64,000 nt of DNA from Larix kaempferi (taxonomy: Eukaryota > Streptophyta > Pinopsida > Pinales > Pinaceae): NCBI GenBank assembly GCA_027924585.1, contig BSBM01000372.1, positions 9,965,001-10,029,000 on the forward strand, read 5' to 3'. A model generated the notes under the pieces. That model saw only the letters and a program-made list of their open reading frames with translations, was not told the origin of the DNA and did no database searches. Shown here piece by piece: positions 22,290 through 33,891 of this stretch. Every line of letters begins with the position of its first letter. The stretch's first letter is position 1. The position numbers and the translations under genes are program-made.

Positions 22290-22652
22290 ATAAAGGAATA
22301 TCCCGCAGAATACTTGCCACCCATTCCTGAAGATATTTTCTTTCAGTGGACATATTATTATTTTTTGCAAGGCAACTCCAAGCTTGTGAGGAAACATGTG
22401 TATCCAGAGAAATCTGATCTGCTCAGTATGCATTTAAAGTAGTCATTTGGCTCAGAATCTATGTGTACATCAGATGCAAGCTCTAATTTAGTTAGCAAGC
22501 ATGATGTGATATATAGATGGTGGGAGCAACATACAAGAAGAAATGAGTTGAGAATAGATCATATTGAAAGAAAATGGCAGTTTTGTTATAGCTTTTGGCT
22601 GCTACACCTGAAGATGAAAAGAATAAAGTCTAAAGAAGGTATGGTGTTTTGA
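22290..22652 (+). pseudogene. Coding-like fragment, unrecognised
   Basis: The plus strand reads EYLPPIPEDIFFQWTYYYFL, a stop after about 45 codons, then in the same frame MCTSDASSNLVSKHDVIYRW and WEQHTRRNELRIDHIERKW, ending at 22,652. Trp/Arg-rich text with one stop suggests a decayed exon or transposon domain. I do not recognise it. Confidence 0.3.
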
Positions 22653-22810
22653 ATATTGTTGCTTGATATCTATGGATCTTATGTAAAGATATATTTAGTT
22701 TACTTTAAAATTTTATGGGTCCACTATAACTTAAGGACAAGTATTTTCAATCTCCATAGAGGAGAAAGTCTCATTCAAAGCATTTTACGAAGACATAAAT
22801 TGTATAATGC

Positions 22811-23083
22811 TCATATATATGATTGATGCAACCATAACTCAACTTATTACCCCTACTTCCATCTTAACCATTAACCAAACTTAGTCTATTGGATCACAAC
22901 TCAAATCAATGCATCATTATTCAAGTGTCAACACAATCCAAACCCAAACTCATATATCATGATTGTTGCAACCATAACTCAACTTATTACCCATACTTCC
23001 ATCTTAACCATTAACCAAACTTAGTCTACTGGATCACAACCCAAATCAATGCATCATTATTAAAGGATCAACACAATCCAAAC
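22811..23083 (+). repeat. Two-copy tandem repeat, ~140 bp unit
   Basis: GATTGATGCAACCATAACTC at 22,821 recurs as GATTGTTGCAACCATAACTC at 22,961, with the following ~120 bp also repeated (for example CATCTTAACCATTAACC and CAATGCATCATTATT). The two copies differ at only a few positions. Confidence 0.85.
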
Positions 23084-23170
23084 CATCACCTCATTCAAAT
23101 GCACATTAGGAAGTCAAGTAGATTGGATTCCTTCAATAATACATATAAGGAATGTCAACATAAAAACAAG

Positions 23171-24044
23171 GAATATGAATTCTCCACCCATCACATGGAA
23201 GGATTTGTTAGTAGTTAGGAATAGGAATGATAATCCTCCTATGCAATATCCATCCTTTTCTTTACACCATATAAGAAAAAATATCAAATAACACTATCCA
23301 AAGAGAATATAAATCATATTATCATGTTTTCAACATAATATTCAAACTAAGACATAAGTCTCCTAACCTCGACTAAGAAGGTGTTTCTCTTATTATAGCA
23401 GTAATGTTGTATCAATTCATCTGTAAATGCAAACCAATACATAATAGGGTCTCATTTATGATAATAAAGCCATTGGTACCACAAAAATTAATTAGGTTCT
23501 AAATACAAGGATGGAATTTAGTTACCATTTGTAAAGTTGGAACTTGGTGTAGATAAAATAATTGTTTCATCTCAAATATCGATGTTGCTATTACATTTCC
23601 ATCAAAATATCTTATGGAAATATTAGGAATCAATATTCCATGGTCTTGAGTATTCCATGGCATTGTGTTGAAACCATGATGATGTGGATCTTGGAGTTAT
23701 GAACCTCTTCTTATTCAATTTTGTTTCAATTTTCTCAATATGTGACCGGGAATTCAACTTCTTGTTCTTGTTATCCTCTTCCTTGGGGGATTAAGGAGGA
23801 ATCTTATCTCATTCAAAATATTTCCCTCCATATATTTGAGTTCATCTTTGTTGGCCATACTTTATTTAATATAGTTTTAAAACTATTAAATCTATCTTTC
23901 TATTACCAAATCTATGATGTCAACCTTCTATACCATGTTTCCTTACAAGTTTTCCATTTTATCTTCTATATTGGACATCCTAAAATCCATCTCTTGATTT
24001 TCCTCTAGTGCCAATGATGAGCTCGTAGAAGGTTTCATGGGTGT
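23171..24044 (+). repeat. Dispersed repeat family 2, copy B
   Basis: Same-orientation match to 5,556-6,413. It has small indels and a longer plus frame (23,721-24,008), because a stop present in copy A is absent here. The interpretation given for copy A applies. Confidence 0.75.
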
Positions 24045-25839
24045 ATATTTTTTTATCTAACCCATTTCCATGTAATACAACATGTTGTCCCTCAAGTTGT
24101 ACCCCAACCGGATTCGAGATTTCTTCGGTGGTATGCCCAACTATAGATATGTATGTCACAAACAAGCTTTGGTTAAGATGCAAATGCTAAGGAGGGTTGT
24201 GCAGGTAGAACCATCTTTGTGCCACTTTTGCTTAGCAAGCTAGTCCTCTAACCAAGGGAGGGTAGCCTCAAAAATAGGGAAGTATGAATCCTAGTATGTC
24301 ACCCTAGGTACCTATCAGATATGCATGAAAACTTGATTGGGTTTGAAGCTGAAATTTGAGGTGCTCGAGGAAAAATATTAGCCATGAGAATGGAAGGAAA
24401 TGAAAATGAGTTTTGAAATGATTTAAGAGGAGGCGGAATTCCAAAAAAAAGTAATCTCAAAGAAGGGTCCATCTGGGAACCTTAATAATAGTCTAATTCT
24501 TGAAAAGAAGAACAACCATGAAAAATATTTCAATAAGAATGCAGTTTCAACTATCCATTAAAAAACATCCAAGCGAAATGTTGGAATACCGCACAGGAGA
24601 AATAAAGTTCTAATCCATGTGAAAATTTTATTTATATGGATACTTATCTACTACTTTGAAAGAGAATTACATAACAAACAAAAATGCTATTGGTTCATAC
24701 GCGTAGTGGAATCATTGCCTCGGTCTTGCTCCCAAAATACTCAATAATTTCATTTCATTGTATGACATTGTACACTCATAGGGGATTAATTCATCACTAC
24801 ATCCCTGATGTTTATAATCCATTTTCAAAATTACAATAGATTTTCAATGATCTTGTACAACAAAGAATTAGGAAAGAAAGAAAGAAATAAGCTAATGTTG
24901 TAGATCGGACGGATTATCTCATCTATAAAAACTATGGAAAATTAATGAACCTCCTTTTGTGCCCTTTCAGGCTCAACTTTTTTATGTCTTCTGATACCGA
25001 TTATGCCCTTGCAATGTGCCTTTCAAAAAAAAAGCACACAACCTTACCACATTCCTAGAGACCGCATATTTGTTTTTACTAGTGAAACTAATTTTTAGGG
25101 ACAACTCATTCCCCAGTATGAATTATCTTATAACCTTAGCTTTTGTGCACCTTTAGCTATCTGACTATTGAAAGGTAGGACTAATTCTGGTATTGAAGAT
25201 GAGTGGTGAGCATATGATCGACATCTTCACTAGAGGGAATCTATCCCATTATATGTTGAATGAAGTAAAACTGCAAGGGAGGTTTCATTTTTCCTAATTA
25301 CAATGTGTTAGGGGACAAACTCAGTGAAAACGACTTAGGTTGAGAAGCCATTATCACTGAGAATTATTTTGTAGGATGGAATTTGTTACTCATATACCAA
25401 ACCTAATGTCAGCTTTCCCAAGGTAATTCTTTGTTCATCAAAGAGCTACACGATGGTAAGATGGAATATGAATATTGACCCCCAATAATTCAATGGACCC
25501 GCATTAGCTTGATATATCCACTCTATCAAACTCCCAAATTATGATGCAGCATTAGAGAGAGAGGCTAAGAGAGCATGATTTAGTGAGAACGGGAGGGATA
25601 CCGCAATTGAGAAACCACTGGGGTTTCTCAAAATGCTTATTTAGTATGCACCCATCAATCTTGACCCAGAGGGACATATCAAAATGCTTATTTAGTACGA
25701 GTTGCGGCTTGGAGCGACCAATAGGATGCTTTTCTTGGAATCAATTGAGCTAGGCCTTTAGATGAAACCCTTTATACAATAGTCATGAAAACATTGTAGA
25801 TGTTAATGATATTAACTGATTTGCGATCAGAAGATGAGG
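24045..25839. other. Spacer with no recognised gene
   Basis: About 1.8 kb with frequent stops. A 67-codon minus frame overlaps its left edge (23,980-24,183), beginning MHLNQSLFVTYISIVGHT, with no recognisable motif. CATGC at 25,840-25,844 is the left target copy of the next element. Confidence 0.4.
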
Positions 25840-25844
25840 CATGC

Positions 25845-27204
25845 TGTAATACCCCCAATTCGACCCTTAGGATATATGAGCCTTTAATGTAAATCAGTGT
25901 ACATGTGATGTATGTTTTCCTAGCGTGGAGCTCAAGGCCAAGGCCCCGCTAGTGAAAGCCGAATTTTATTTAAAGGGCAAGTATTTGATATTTGATACCA
26001 TGTGCTCTTAAGCCATGGAAATTGTAATAGGATGTAAATTAGACATCAGGCAATATAAAATGTCCAAAGCTGGCTACGGAGGCAACAAATGAGAAGGGGC
26101 CACGTGTATCCACTAGGGAGTGGTGAGGGGACTATGGGAGTGACCCATAGGTTGCCATTTGTCATTATGTGAACCCATTGACTTCCTTAGGTGACATTTA
26201 TTCCTGTTGTAAGAGAGTGGTTGAGATTTCAGCCCAAGACTTTGATGGAGTATGGGCAGCCCTGAAATTCGTATGGGAAGGTATGGGCTCTTTTGACTTG
26301 TCCCACAAGTCACTCTACATCTTGGGGGTTGCTCCATCCTTATCCCCATTCCATGGTGGAAGTATGGGACATCTTTGCCCACCCAAAAACGAGCTCCCAG
26401 CAAGGAGAAAACCAGAAATCGCGACTTGAAGGAAACCCACGTTGTGGGAAGCCAAAAACGTCCCGATTTGGTATTGGACAGAGAAATCCAATGGGGGATC
26501 CATTGGTAGGAACCTTGGGGCGAATTTGGGAGCAATAGCTACCCCAAAAGCCATGGGAAAACCCAGTTTTAACTACCCAGAAAATCAGTGACGGATTTGG
26601 GTCAATTGCTGAACAAAGCTGTGAGAAATCCAAGTGTGGATGTTCGAATGGAGGCTGGGATCGTTGGAGTCTAGCTTGATGTGTACTAGCTCTGGGATTG
26701 AGCTTAGCGGACTAGCATCCCTCTCCATTTCCCATTGCATGCTTGAAAAACCCAACTGTGTGTTGGCTTAGCATGGTTGTCTGAGTGAAATCCTGACTGT
26801 GAGGGAGCCATCTAGTTCCTCCTTAGTGGATACACAGCCCAGCTCGGGGGTGATCTCTCAGCTGAAAGAATACAGGCTGGATAGAGATCTATGGTTGGGT
26901 GGAACGTTGCTCTCACGTAGCCAGTCGTTTGGGCCATTATAATTCGAGATAAGTATTCTTGATGTTAATTCTATGCCCTGCAAGCATTTTAATTAATGAC
27001 TGTTGTTTATATGTTGAATGCATGATGAAACTGTGTGCAGATGTATTGTTTAATTCCGCTGTGTTTATATTGAATCGAATCTGCATATAGAAGTTTTAAA
27101 TGTTAGTTATTTATGTTAAAAATTATTGGGGCTAAATATGCCATAAGCCCGGTATGTTGTTAATGTTTCCTTCCCTGTTGTTCTATGGAGAAGGGGACGT
27201 TACA
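25845..27204 (+). repeat. 5' LTR of the non-autonomous element
   Basis: 1,360 bp. TATAAAA at 26,054-26,060 is a likely core promoter. Several long frames on both strands (26,113-26,633) recur identically in the other LTR, have no motif, and are not taken as genes. Confidence 0.95.
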
Positions 27205-27207
27205 GAG

Positions 27208-27219
27208 TGGTATCAGAGC
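27208..27219 (+). other. Primer-binding site of the non-autonomous element
   Basis: TGGTATCAGAGC, a perfect 12-nt match to the plant initiator tRNA-Met primer site, lies three bases after the 5' LTR. Confidence 0.92.
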
Positions 27220-27699
27220 TCTAGGTTCAACCCTACGGCTGTTGGACCCTTCACCGAAATTTAAGTCATTGTGTGTGTACATGCATTTTGTATTTGAAAC
27301 AAAAATGCATTAGAGAAACCTCAAGATCGCATGACTGTTTGGAGATTTTTGCAAGCTGCTTGCATTAGTTGCATTGATGGCATTCTATGAAACAGAGAAA
27401 GGAGCATGGGCAACATCTGCCATCTCAAGCTGTTTTGTTGTTTTGTTGTTGTTGATTATTGTTGAGCATGGCTGGAAATGAGTTCTGTTTGTTAATTTCC
27501 TGAATAAAAGCATGAACAGTCAGTTGTTAGGAAAGCTTGCAAATTACGCCTTTTACTCATGAGTTTCCTTGCCCATGATTGTTGGTTGTTTGGAGATTAA
27601 TGGTGAATACATTGGTTGGATGGTCGAATGTTAAATGAATGAAAGTTTTCAATTTTTCCTAAGTCTGTTTGAAAAATTCGTTTAAGTCTGTTTCGGAAG

Positions 27700-28420
27700 G
27701 AATTCCCGAATGACTTCCGCAGTTGCGGAAGCATTCGGCGAATTGCTCCGAAACTGCGGAAGCATTCCGCGAGTTTTTCCGAAACGCGAAGGTTCGGGAA
27801 AGTCTTCCGAAACGGCGGAAGGATTCCGCGAACGGTTCCGAAATTGCGGAAGAGTTCGGGAAAGTCTTCCGAAACGGCGGAAGGATTCCGCGAACGGTTC
27901 CGAAATTGCGGAAGAGTTCGGGAAAGTCTTCCGAAACGGCGGAAGGATTCCGCGAACGGTTCCGCGGTTGCGGAAGAGTTCGGGAAAGTCTTCCGAAACG
28001 GCGGAAGGATTCCGCGAACGGTTCCGAAATTGCGGAAGAGTTCGGGAAAGTCTTCCGAAACGGCGGAAGGATTCCGCGAATGGTTCCGAAATCACGGGAG
28101 GATTCGGGAAAGTCTTCCGAAACGGCGGAAGCCTTCGCCGAATGGCTCCGCGACGGAAGCCTTCGCCGAATGGCTCCGCGACGGAAGCCTTCGCCGAATG
28201 GCTCCGCAGTTGCGGGAGAATTCAGCGAATCGCTCCGCCATTGCGGAAGCATTCGCCGAACGGCTCCGCAGTGCGGGAGAATTCAGCGAATCGCTCCGCC
28301 ATTGCGGGAGCATTCGCCGAATGGCTCCGCGGTTGCGGGAGAGTTCAGCGAATCGCTCCGCCATTGCGGAAGCATTCGCCGAACTGCTCCGCATTGCGGA
28401 AGCATTTGGAGAACCGGCCC
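27700..28420 (+). repeat. CpG-rich minisatellite, 31-bp subunits in exact 62-bp dimers
   Basis: The marker AGTCTTCCGA occurs at 27,801, 27,863, 27,925, 27,987, 28,049 and 28,111, exactly 62 bp apart each time. Each dimer is two related 31-bp halves, one starting TTCCGAAACGGCGGAAGG and the other TTCCGAAATTGCGGAAGAG. From 28,129 a 28-bp variant (GGAAGCCTTCGCCGAATGG...) is repeated, then ~31/61-bp units with GCATTCGCCGAA and CAGCGAATCGCTCCGCC. TTCCGC/GCGGAA words make dense inverted repeats. The block is strongly CpG-rich in an AT-rich, CpG-poor setting. It lacks stop codons over long stretches in several frames on both strands, which explains the 100-262-codon frames. I treat these as artefacts. 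Confidence 0.93.
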
Positions 28421-28429
28421 GCGCGCCCG

Positions 28430-28457
28430 AAAAAAAAAAAAAAAAAAAAAAAAAAAA
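28430..28457 (+). repeat. A28 homopolymer
   Basis: A run of 28 A residues begins 10 bp after the minisatellite ends in GCGCGCCCG. Related words GCGATGA occur at 28,459, 28,501 and 28,560. The run could be a tract where reverse transcription slips, or a relic of a captured polyadenylated sequence. Confidence 0.9.
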
Positions 28458-30929
28458 TGCGATGATTCCAGGAGCATCCGATGGATATGTTTAAAAAAAT
28501 GCGATGAGTAAAGTGGCTAAAACTTGATTTTTTGATAGCAGGAGCATCCGGACTCAGAATGCGATGATTCCTGTGGGGCTCGGAGGCCATTGACGAGGGC
28601 CATGAAAAGACCAGTGAAGACCCGTAGCCCAATACACTCCGATTTGACAGAAAATGGACAATAGTGACTTTTGAAGGACGGGGTCCCGATGATTGACGGA
28701 AGGTCGGTTTGAGCTGAAATTGATCAGGCGCGGCCATGAAGCAGGCACGATGTTAAGTTCAGAATCTGGGAGCCAAACTCCAAAGGATATGGTGCCGGGG
28801 TGATCAAGAAGGCCAAAAAGCACTGTTCCGGGCCACTTTTTCGGGATTTTGAAAAGCTTGTGGGCAGTAAAAGTGACCCTAGATGTGGGAATCAGAAATT
28901 TTACTGAACTAGACATTTCATATTCTCATTAAGACGGACAGCTTCCGTTAGACGAAGATTTTCCAGAAATGCACCGTTTGGGAGATAGCCGTTTTTGGCC
29001 CAAAATTTGGAATTTTGGAAAAATGTGAAAAATGAGAAGTAGCAAAACCCAGAAATTCATAGAACATGAACGGTGCATCGGAATTGAGATCCGTGAATTG
29101 CTGAATGTTCCTTGTTATATGGACTAACTCCGCCCGATAGAAAAGTTTTTGTGATTCCTCGTAGATTTTCTTCCACAGGTGGCTGAAGGTGGCATTCGGG
29201 ACCAAAATGCAACTGTGTAAAATGTGCAGAACTGGAGTGAAAGTTGTCATTTTTGAAGGGATGCAGTTTCCGCACCTGATGTCGGAATGGAGCATGAAGA
29301 CAGGCATTGGAAAGCTTGTCCAGCAGGGAACAATGATGCATGACCAGAGTTTGAAGGAGGTCTACAGATATCATAGTTATTTAGTGCAGAAGAGTGCCAG
29401 CGGCTGTTTTGACAAACAAATTTTGTTGTCAATGTGGGCAATTTCTACAATTGCATGATATGGAAGAGAAATTCCATGATACGAGGAGGGATCGAAAAGG
29501 GGAAGAATTCTTTAAAACTCTGTTTGTTATCATACTTGTAATTATGAAATTGTCATATGGCATAAAAATGTTAAAAATGTAAGGGATTACATAGATGTAT
29601 ATGCACTAGATGACATCTTAACAAACATTGCATAGTGCAAATGGAAATGCTTGTGCATGAATGAGATATTGCATATTGGTAAAAGAATGAAGTCTGGATA
29701 TGCAATAAATCACTAATGGAGAATATTGTGGCTGATAATCATTATTGATGTTGGTATTGGTTGTAGAACCAAAGATAACAAAGAGCATGGCTAAATGTGC
29801 TGAGGATGTTGTTGCATGAAGCCAACAAATCTATCATCATAAAGTTGGCAAAAGGACTGAGCAGCTTTGGTAAGAGGCCAACTGATCAGGTAACATCAGG
29901 CGATGTTAATGGTAGCCATGCAGGTAATGATTATTGGTGCCAAATTGCATGAATGTTGAAAGAGGATTTGGTAAGATCCCTTCAACTATGTTTGAGCTAT
30001 GTTGAGATAGTTTGCATGTGATATTGAATACTGATTGAGACTGTTAACCTACCAAGCTTGGTGAGGTGTGGGTAAGTGAAGGAAATGATCTTTACACCCT
30101 ATGACTACTTAGAAATCTCAATGCATTCATATGAATTTATATCATGTCATGTGTATGTTGGTTATGTGCTTAATAACCAAACCAAGTAAAGACTGGTGGT
30201 CCTGATTATGATAGTGCAAGTTATATGAGATAGTCATGTCTGGATCATAATATGCTTGAATGCATAGTACTCATGAAACAATGCAAGGTAGCATTGAGTA
30301 GATGTGCATTAAGAGATTTTATAAATCTTGTGATGCATTGTATGAATGCATAGGGATGATGCATATGTTATGGAAAAATAAATAATGAATGAAATGACGA
30401 ATTAATGATAATTCTAGGATCATTTCATGAGTTGTTGTGAATGCAAAATAGTAAGTGCATGAAGAGCCCAATCATGACCAATGAACTGCTAGAATACCTT
30501 GTGGAAGGACAAAGTTGTATGAATGATATGACTGTGAAATAATGAGTATTTACGATTTAAGTTAAGCTGCATGGATAGTGTGACTATGTCTTGAAAATTC
30601 TATTATGATAATGACACATATATAGAAGTGTATATATATATTTCATTGCATTTCAAATGTAACAGCTGAAGGTGTTTGAATTATTGAGTGTTATAATTCT
30701 GAGATCACTTCAGTGACTATAATGGCAATGAATGATTATGTGCGTAGATACTCACAACGTGTTTGGCTGATTGGAGTTTCAGTTTCCGGTAGGAAGGTCT
30801 TACATATGGCAATGAGGATAAGTCCATAGTAGAGACCGGGATCTACCACACGTAGAAGCCAAAGGTTATGAGAAGGTTCTCATGGTTGAGAGCTCTAAGT
30901 TCTGTTAGTAAGAACAGTTGTAAATATCA

Positions 30930-31270
30930 GATTTGTAAATGTTTCGGATTTGAAATTTTACTAATAATTGCTAATGACTGTTTGGCTTATATGAAAATGT
31001 GTCAGGAGGACATGCTGTAAGTGGATGCTCATGTATGGCAGCAGGCATAAGACCATAACGGGTAGAGTGGTGTCACTTACAAGAGCCAAACAATATGAGG
31101 ATAGCCTCATGGATAAGAAAACCAATTTCTGTAGTAGACAGAGTTGCAAATGCATACTGAATTTAATTATTAGTGCCATGGATTGGTTATGGAGCAATCG
31201 GATTTGAAATTGTATTGCTAAATGTTGTTGACTGTTTGGCTGTTTAATAAGTGTGCCAGGGAGACACATT
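30930..31270 (+). repeat. Diverged direct duplication inside the non-autonomous element
   Basis: CGGATTTGAAATT followed by a short AT stretch, GACTGTTTGGCT and GTGTCAGGAGGACA near 30,945-31,010 recurs near 31,199-31,268 with substitutions. The duplicated block may begin further left, since AGAAGCCAAA-type words also recur in it. Confidence 0.6.
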
Positions 31271-32322
31271 GTAGTAAGACCATGACAGAGGTCCTGCAGA
31301 AGCCAAACTTCATGGGAAGGGATTCCATGATTTAAAAATGGGTTTCAGGTGAAATGCCATAAGACATTATTAATGTTTCATCTGCACTACATGATTGGTA
31401 AACAATATGAGTGAGATGGTAAAGGTTATGTCAGTAAGACATATGAAGGATATGTAACATCAAAAGGAATTGGGATGGCAAACCGAGGGACTGTCAACTC
31501 AGAGAAGGAGCCTCCATTCCTCATTAAAGAAGAGAAATATCATCGGCAAAATGGATAAGTTTTCCATAAACCCTGAATGATATATATATATATCTAATTA
31601 TTAGAGTTAATATGCAGAGCATGTTTTGATTTTATTTCCATCATGAAAGACTGCTTGAAGTATGATTAGGACCTTCATAGTTCACATCAGTAAGGAGTGC
31701 ACGCCTTTCTGGTGTTGAGTTATGTTAGGGACGCCAATATTGACTACGCCTTAAGGGAATGGACGCATTCCTGGTGTTTCAAGGATTGGATAGTGAATGC
31801 TATGAAATATGTTTACAATTCTAGGGCAGCGATACTAATGAGCTCGCTATCCATTTTGTGTTGACAGATTATACATATGAAACTAAGTGTTACACCTGAA
31901 AGAGAAAAGTGAAGAAAATAGTACTCAAGGAGACTGTATGAGCAGTGGTAACCCTTGCATAGGGTGAGTGGGTATCATGGGGTCATGATAGCCTGCAGTT
32001 AAGAAAGTCACCTAAAGAATTCCTTAATGGAACCGCCGGCTTACATAAGAGAAGAAGTACCGGTGAAGAATTGTTATGCGCATTGAGGGATTGTGATACC
32101 GTGAATGGCTGATGCAAGCCTAAGGCAGAGTAGTGGAGCCTTGACCTGTAATGGTCGGTGGCGCAGTTACCTTCCATTGGTCGATGACCCAGACGTATGT
32201 GCTGGCTCGGCAATGGAGAGGGCCAACCAGGTATGGGACTGGTTGGGCACCACCAAATGCTTGGTAAACCCAGTCGGCGTGAAGGTGTACTGGTAGGGCA
32301 TTAATTATTTGATGATTTGGAA

Positions 32323-32890
32323 CAGCCTGCGTGCTGGCCAAACATCTTAGTCCGCAGGAGGATCCCAAGGCTTATAAAGTAAAAGCAGGACCCTGTGGAC
32401 CAGAGAGGAAATGCACAGTACAGATAAGTATTCATTTTCATTCATTTCTTATTTGAAATAATGAAGGTTTCAAGCATAAAGCTTGTAACAGTGAGCTGAT
32501 GCATTATTGTTTCTTTGTTGGAAACCTTGGTCAATACAGGAAGCAAGGACCCTGAAAGAACTAAAATTTGCTTGGTAAATCCAGAAAGTGGCTGGTTGAG
32601 CGAGATTATTGATGATTTGGAGCAGCCTGCGTGCTGACCAGACATGCGAGATTGTTGATGATTTGGAGCAGCCTGCGTGCTGGCCAAACATACAAGGTTA
32701 TTTGATGTTGTGAAGCAGCCTGCGTGCTGGAAAAACATACAATACTGTTAGATGTTGAGGGGCAGCCTGCGCGCTGGCCAAACACCCAAATCCATAGGCG
32801 ATTCCAAGGCTTGTAAAGCAAAGAAGGACCCTACGGAATAAAGTGAAGACATCTAGTGCAGATAAGTATTTGGTTATCTTGTAATTTCTT
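32323..32890 (+). repeat. CAGCCTGCGTGCTGG repeat cluster, 46-47-bp spacing
   Basis: Five copies start at 32,323, 32,623, 32,669, 32,716 and 32,763. The last four are spaced 46, 47 and 47 bp. Each core can pair CAGC with GCTG around a 6-nt loop and is preceded by GATG and followed by CCAAACAT or a variant. Sequence after the first and last copies is also similar (CCCAAGGCTTATAAAG against TCCAAGGCTTGTAAAG, and CAGATAAGTATT after both), which points to a ~440-bp duplication around the cluster. Confidence 0.85.
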
Positions 32891-33678
32891 GCTTATGAAT
32901 ATACATATGTATATGATTTGGTTATGATTTCCTATGAAAATAAACTAAACATGCGAATTAATTCAATGTTTGAGTGTAGGTATTGTTGGAAGCAATGACT
33001 ATGGAAGCATCTTAAGGATGCCTGTGGGCATGTAACCACCCTAAGAGCTCAGCATGAGCAGTAATGAAAGATGGGGCTAGTGGAACTGTGTGAGTCCTAG
33101 CAGCTAGGAGTTTGACCAACCAAGTGGAGGAACTCCATGGTTGAAAGATCTGGAATAGACCATAGACACTACGTGTCATAGCCGAGAAGGGCAGGTCAAG
33201 AATTCACATGAAGTGAAAGAGGATAGGAGCATGAAAACCACAGTGGTGGTGTGGGTTCCAGAATGGAACAAGACTAAGAGGAGAAACTCTTACCGCTCCC
33301 TCTCTTCCCTTTTTATTGATGCATTTATAAAATTAGAAAATTGCTGAATGCATGCATGACTGAAATTAAAAGTGTGTTTATTTGATTAAAGTGAATTGTG
33401 AATGCTAATTAATGAATTTCCTGTGAATGGATGAACATGAAGGAATTCATGTGTATGTCGGGAAAGCATGAAAAGTGTGGAAGTCTCATGAGTAAAACAT
33501 GGACTGTCCATGTCAACTGGGGAAAAACCATTGACTGACTTTTAAATGTTTGGGTTATGCTTGGCCTAACGAGAGTTGTAATGATGAATTTCACAGGTGG
33601 AAATTGAATCGATTGGTTGCAGCCGGTGCAGGAAAGTGTTTCTAGTGAGCAAAGTGTGGTCAGTTGTTTCCATTGACC

Positions 33679-33891
33679 ATGGCGACAGACCAAGGGCTAT
33701 TAGGATTGGCTGGAAGTCTTCTTCAAACAATTGCCAAGACCCAAGAAAATCTTGGAGAGATGCTCAAGATGCAAAAGCAACAGAACGAGATGAACCACAA
33801 GGTCTTGCAGGACACTCTTCGTTTGCAGAAAGAGGTAAAAAGGAGAGAAAAGTGGATCAATGAAGAAGCATTCATCCAATCGTCCGATTAA
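33679..33891 (+). CDS. Gag-like fragment 1: coiled-coil segment
   Basis: From ATG at 33,679 the frame gives 70 residues. It starts MATDQGLLGLAGSLLQTIAK and runs into a long Gln/Lys/Glu-rich stretch with hydrophobic residues at heptad-like spacing, ending in a TAA at 33,889. The segment before the zinc knuckle of gag often looks like this. It overlaps fragment 2, which lies in another frame, by about 30 bp. No capsid fold motif can be claimed. It is at best a remnant of gag. Confidence 0.5.
   Translation: MATDQGLLGLAGSLLQTIAKTQENLGEMLKMQKQQNEMNHKVLQDTLRLQKEVKRREKWINEEAFIQSSD

Larger units (their letters stand above)
28458..33678 (+). other. Long non-coding interior of the non-autonomous element
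   Basis: About 5.2 kb without a recognisable protein domain. It holds diverged internal duplications (30,930-31,270), the CAGCC repeat cluster (32,323-32,890), and imperfect copies of an ACGCC...CTGGTGTT word near 31,700-31,780. Frames at 28,554-29,458 carry no known motif. Conserved non-coding interiors are typical of large retrotransposon derivatives, which supplies a possible role in packaging, but that role is inferred. Confidence 0.6.

Noticed and set aside
5556-24044. The ~0.87-kb repeat pair as LTRs of one large element
   Set aside because: No TG...CA ends, no primer-binding site or polypurine tract beside them, and no matching target duplication.
26113-26633. Frames of 79-140 codons duplicated at 34,505-35,025
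   Set aside because: They lie inside the two LTRs of the non-autonomous element, overlap on both strands, and carry no motif.
27700-28420. Heat-shock-element or E2F-like arrays in the CpG-rich repeat
   Set aside because: TTC and GAA words are spaced by 1 or 3 bases, not the 2 required for a heat-shock element, and the E2F-like words lack the full consensus.
27659-28511. Long overlapping reading frames (up to 262 codons) on both strands
   Set aside because: They all fall in the 31/62-bp tandem array, run in every frame, and have low-complexity Arg/Ser/Glu/Pro products. The absence of stop codons in the repeat unit explains them.
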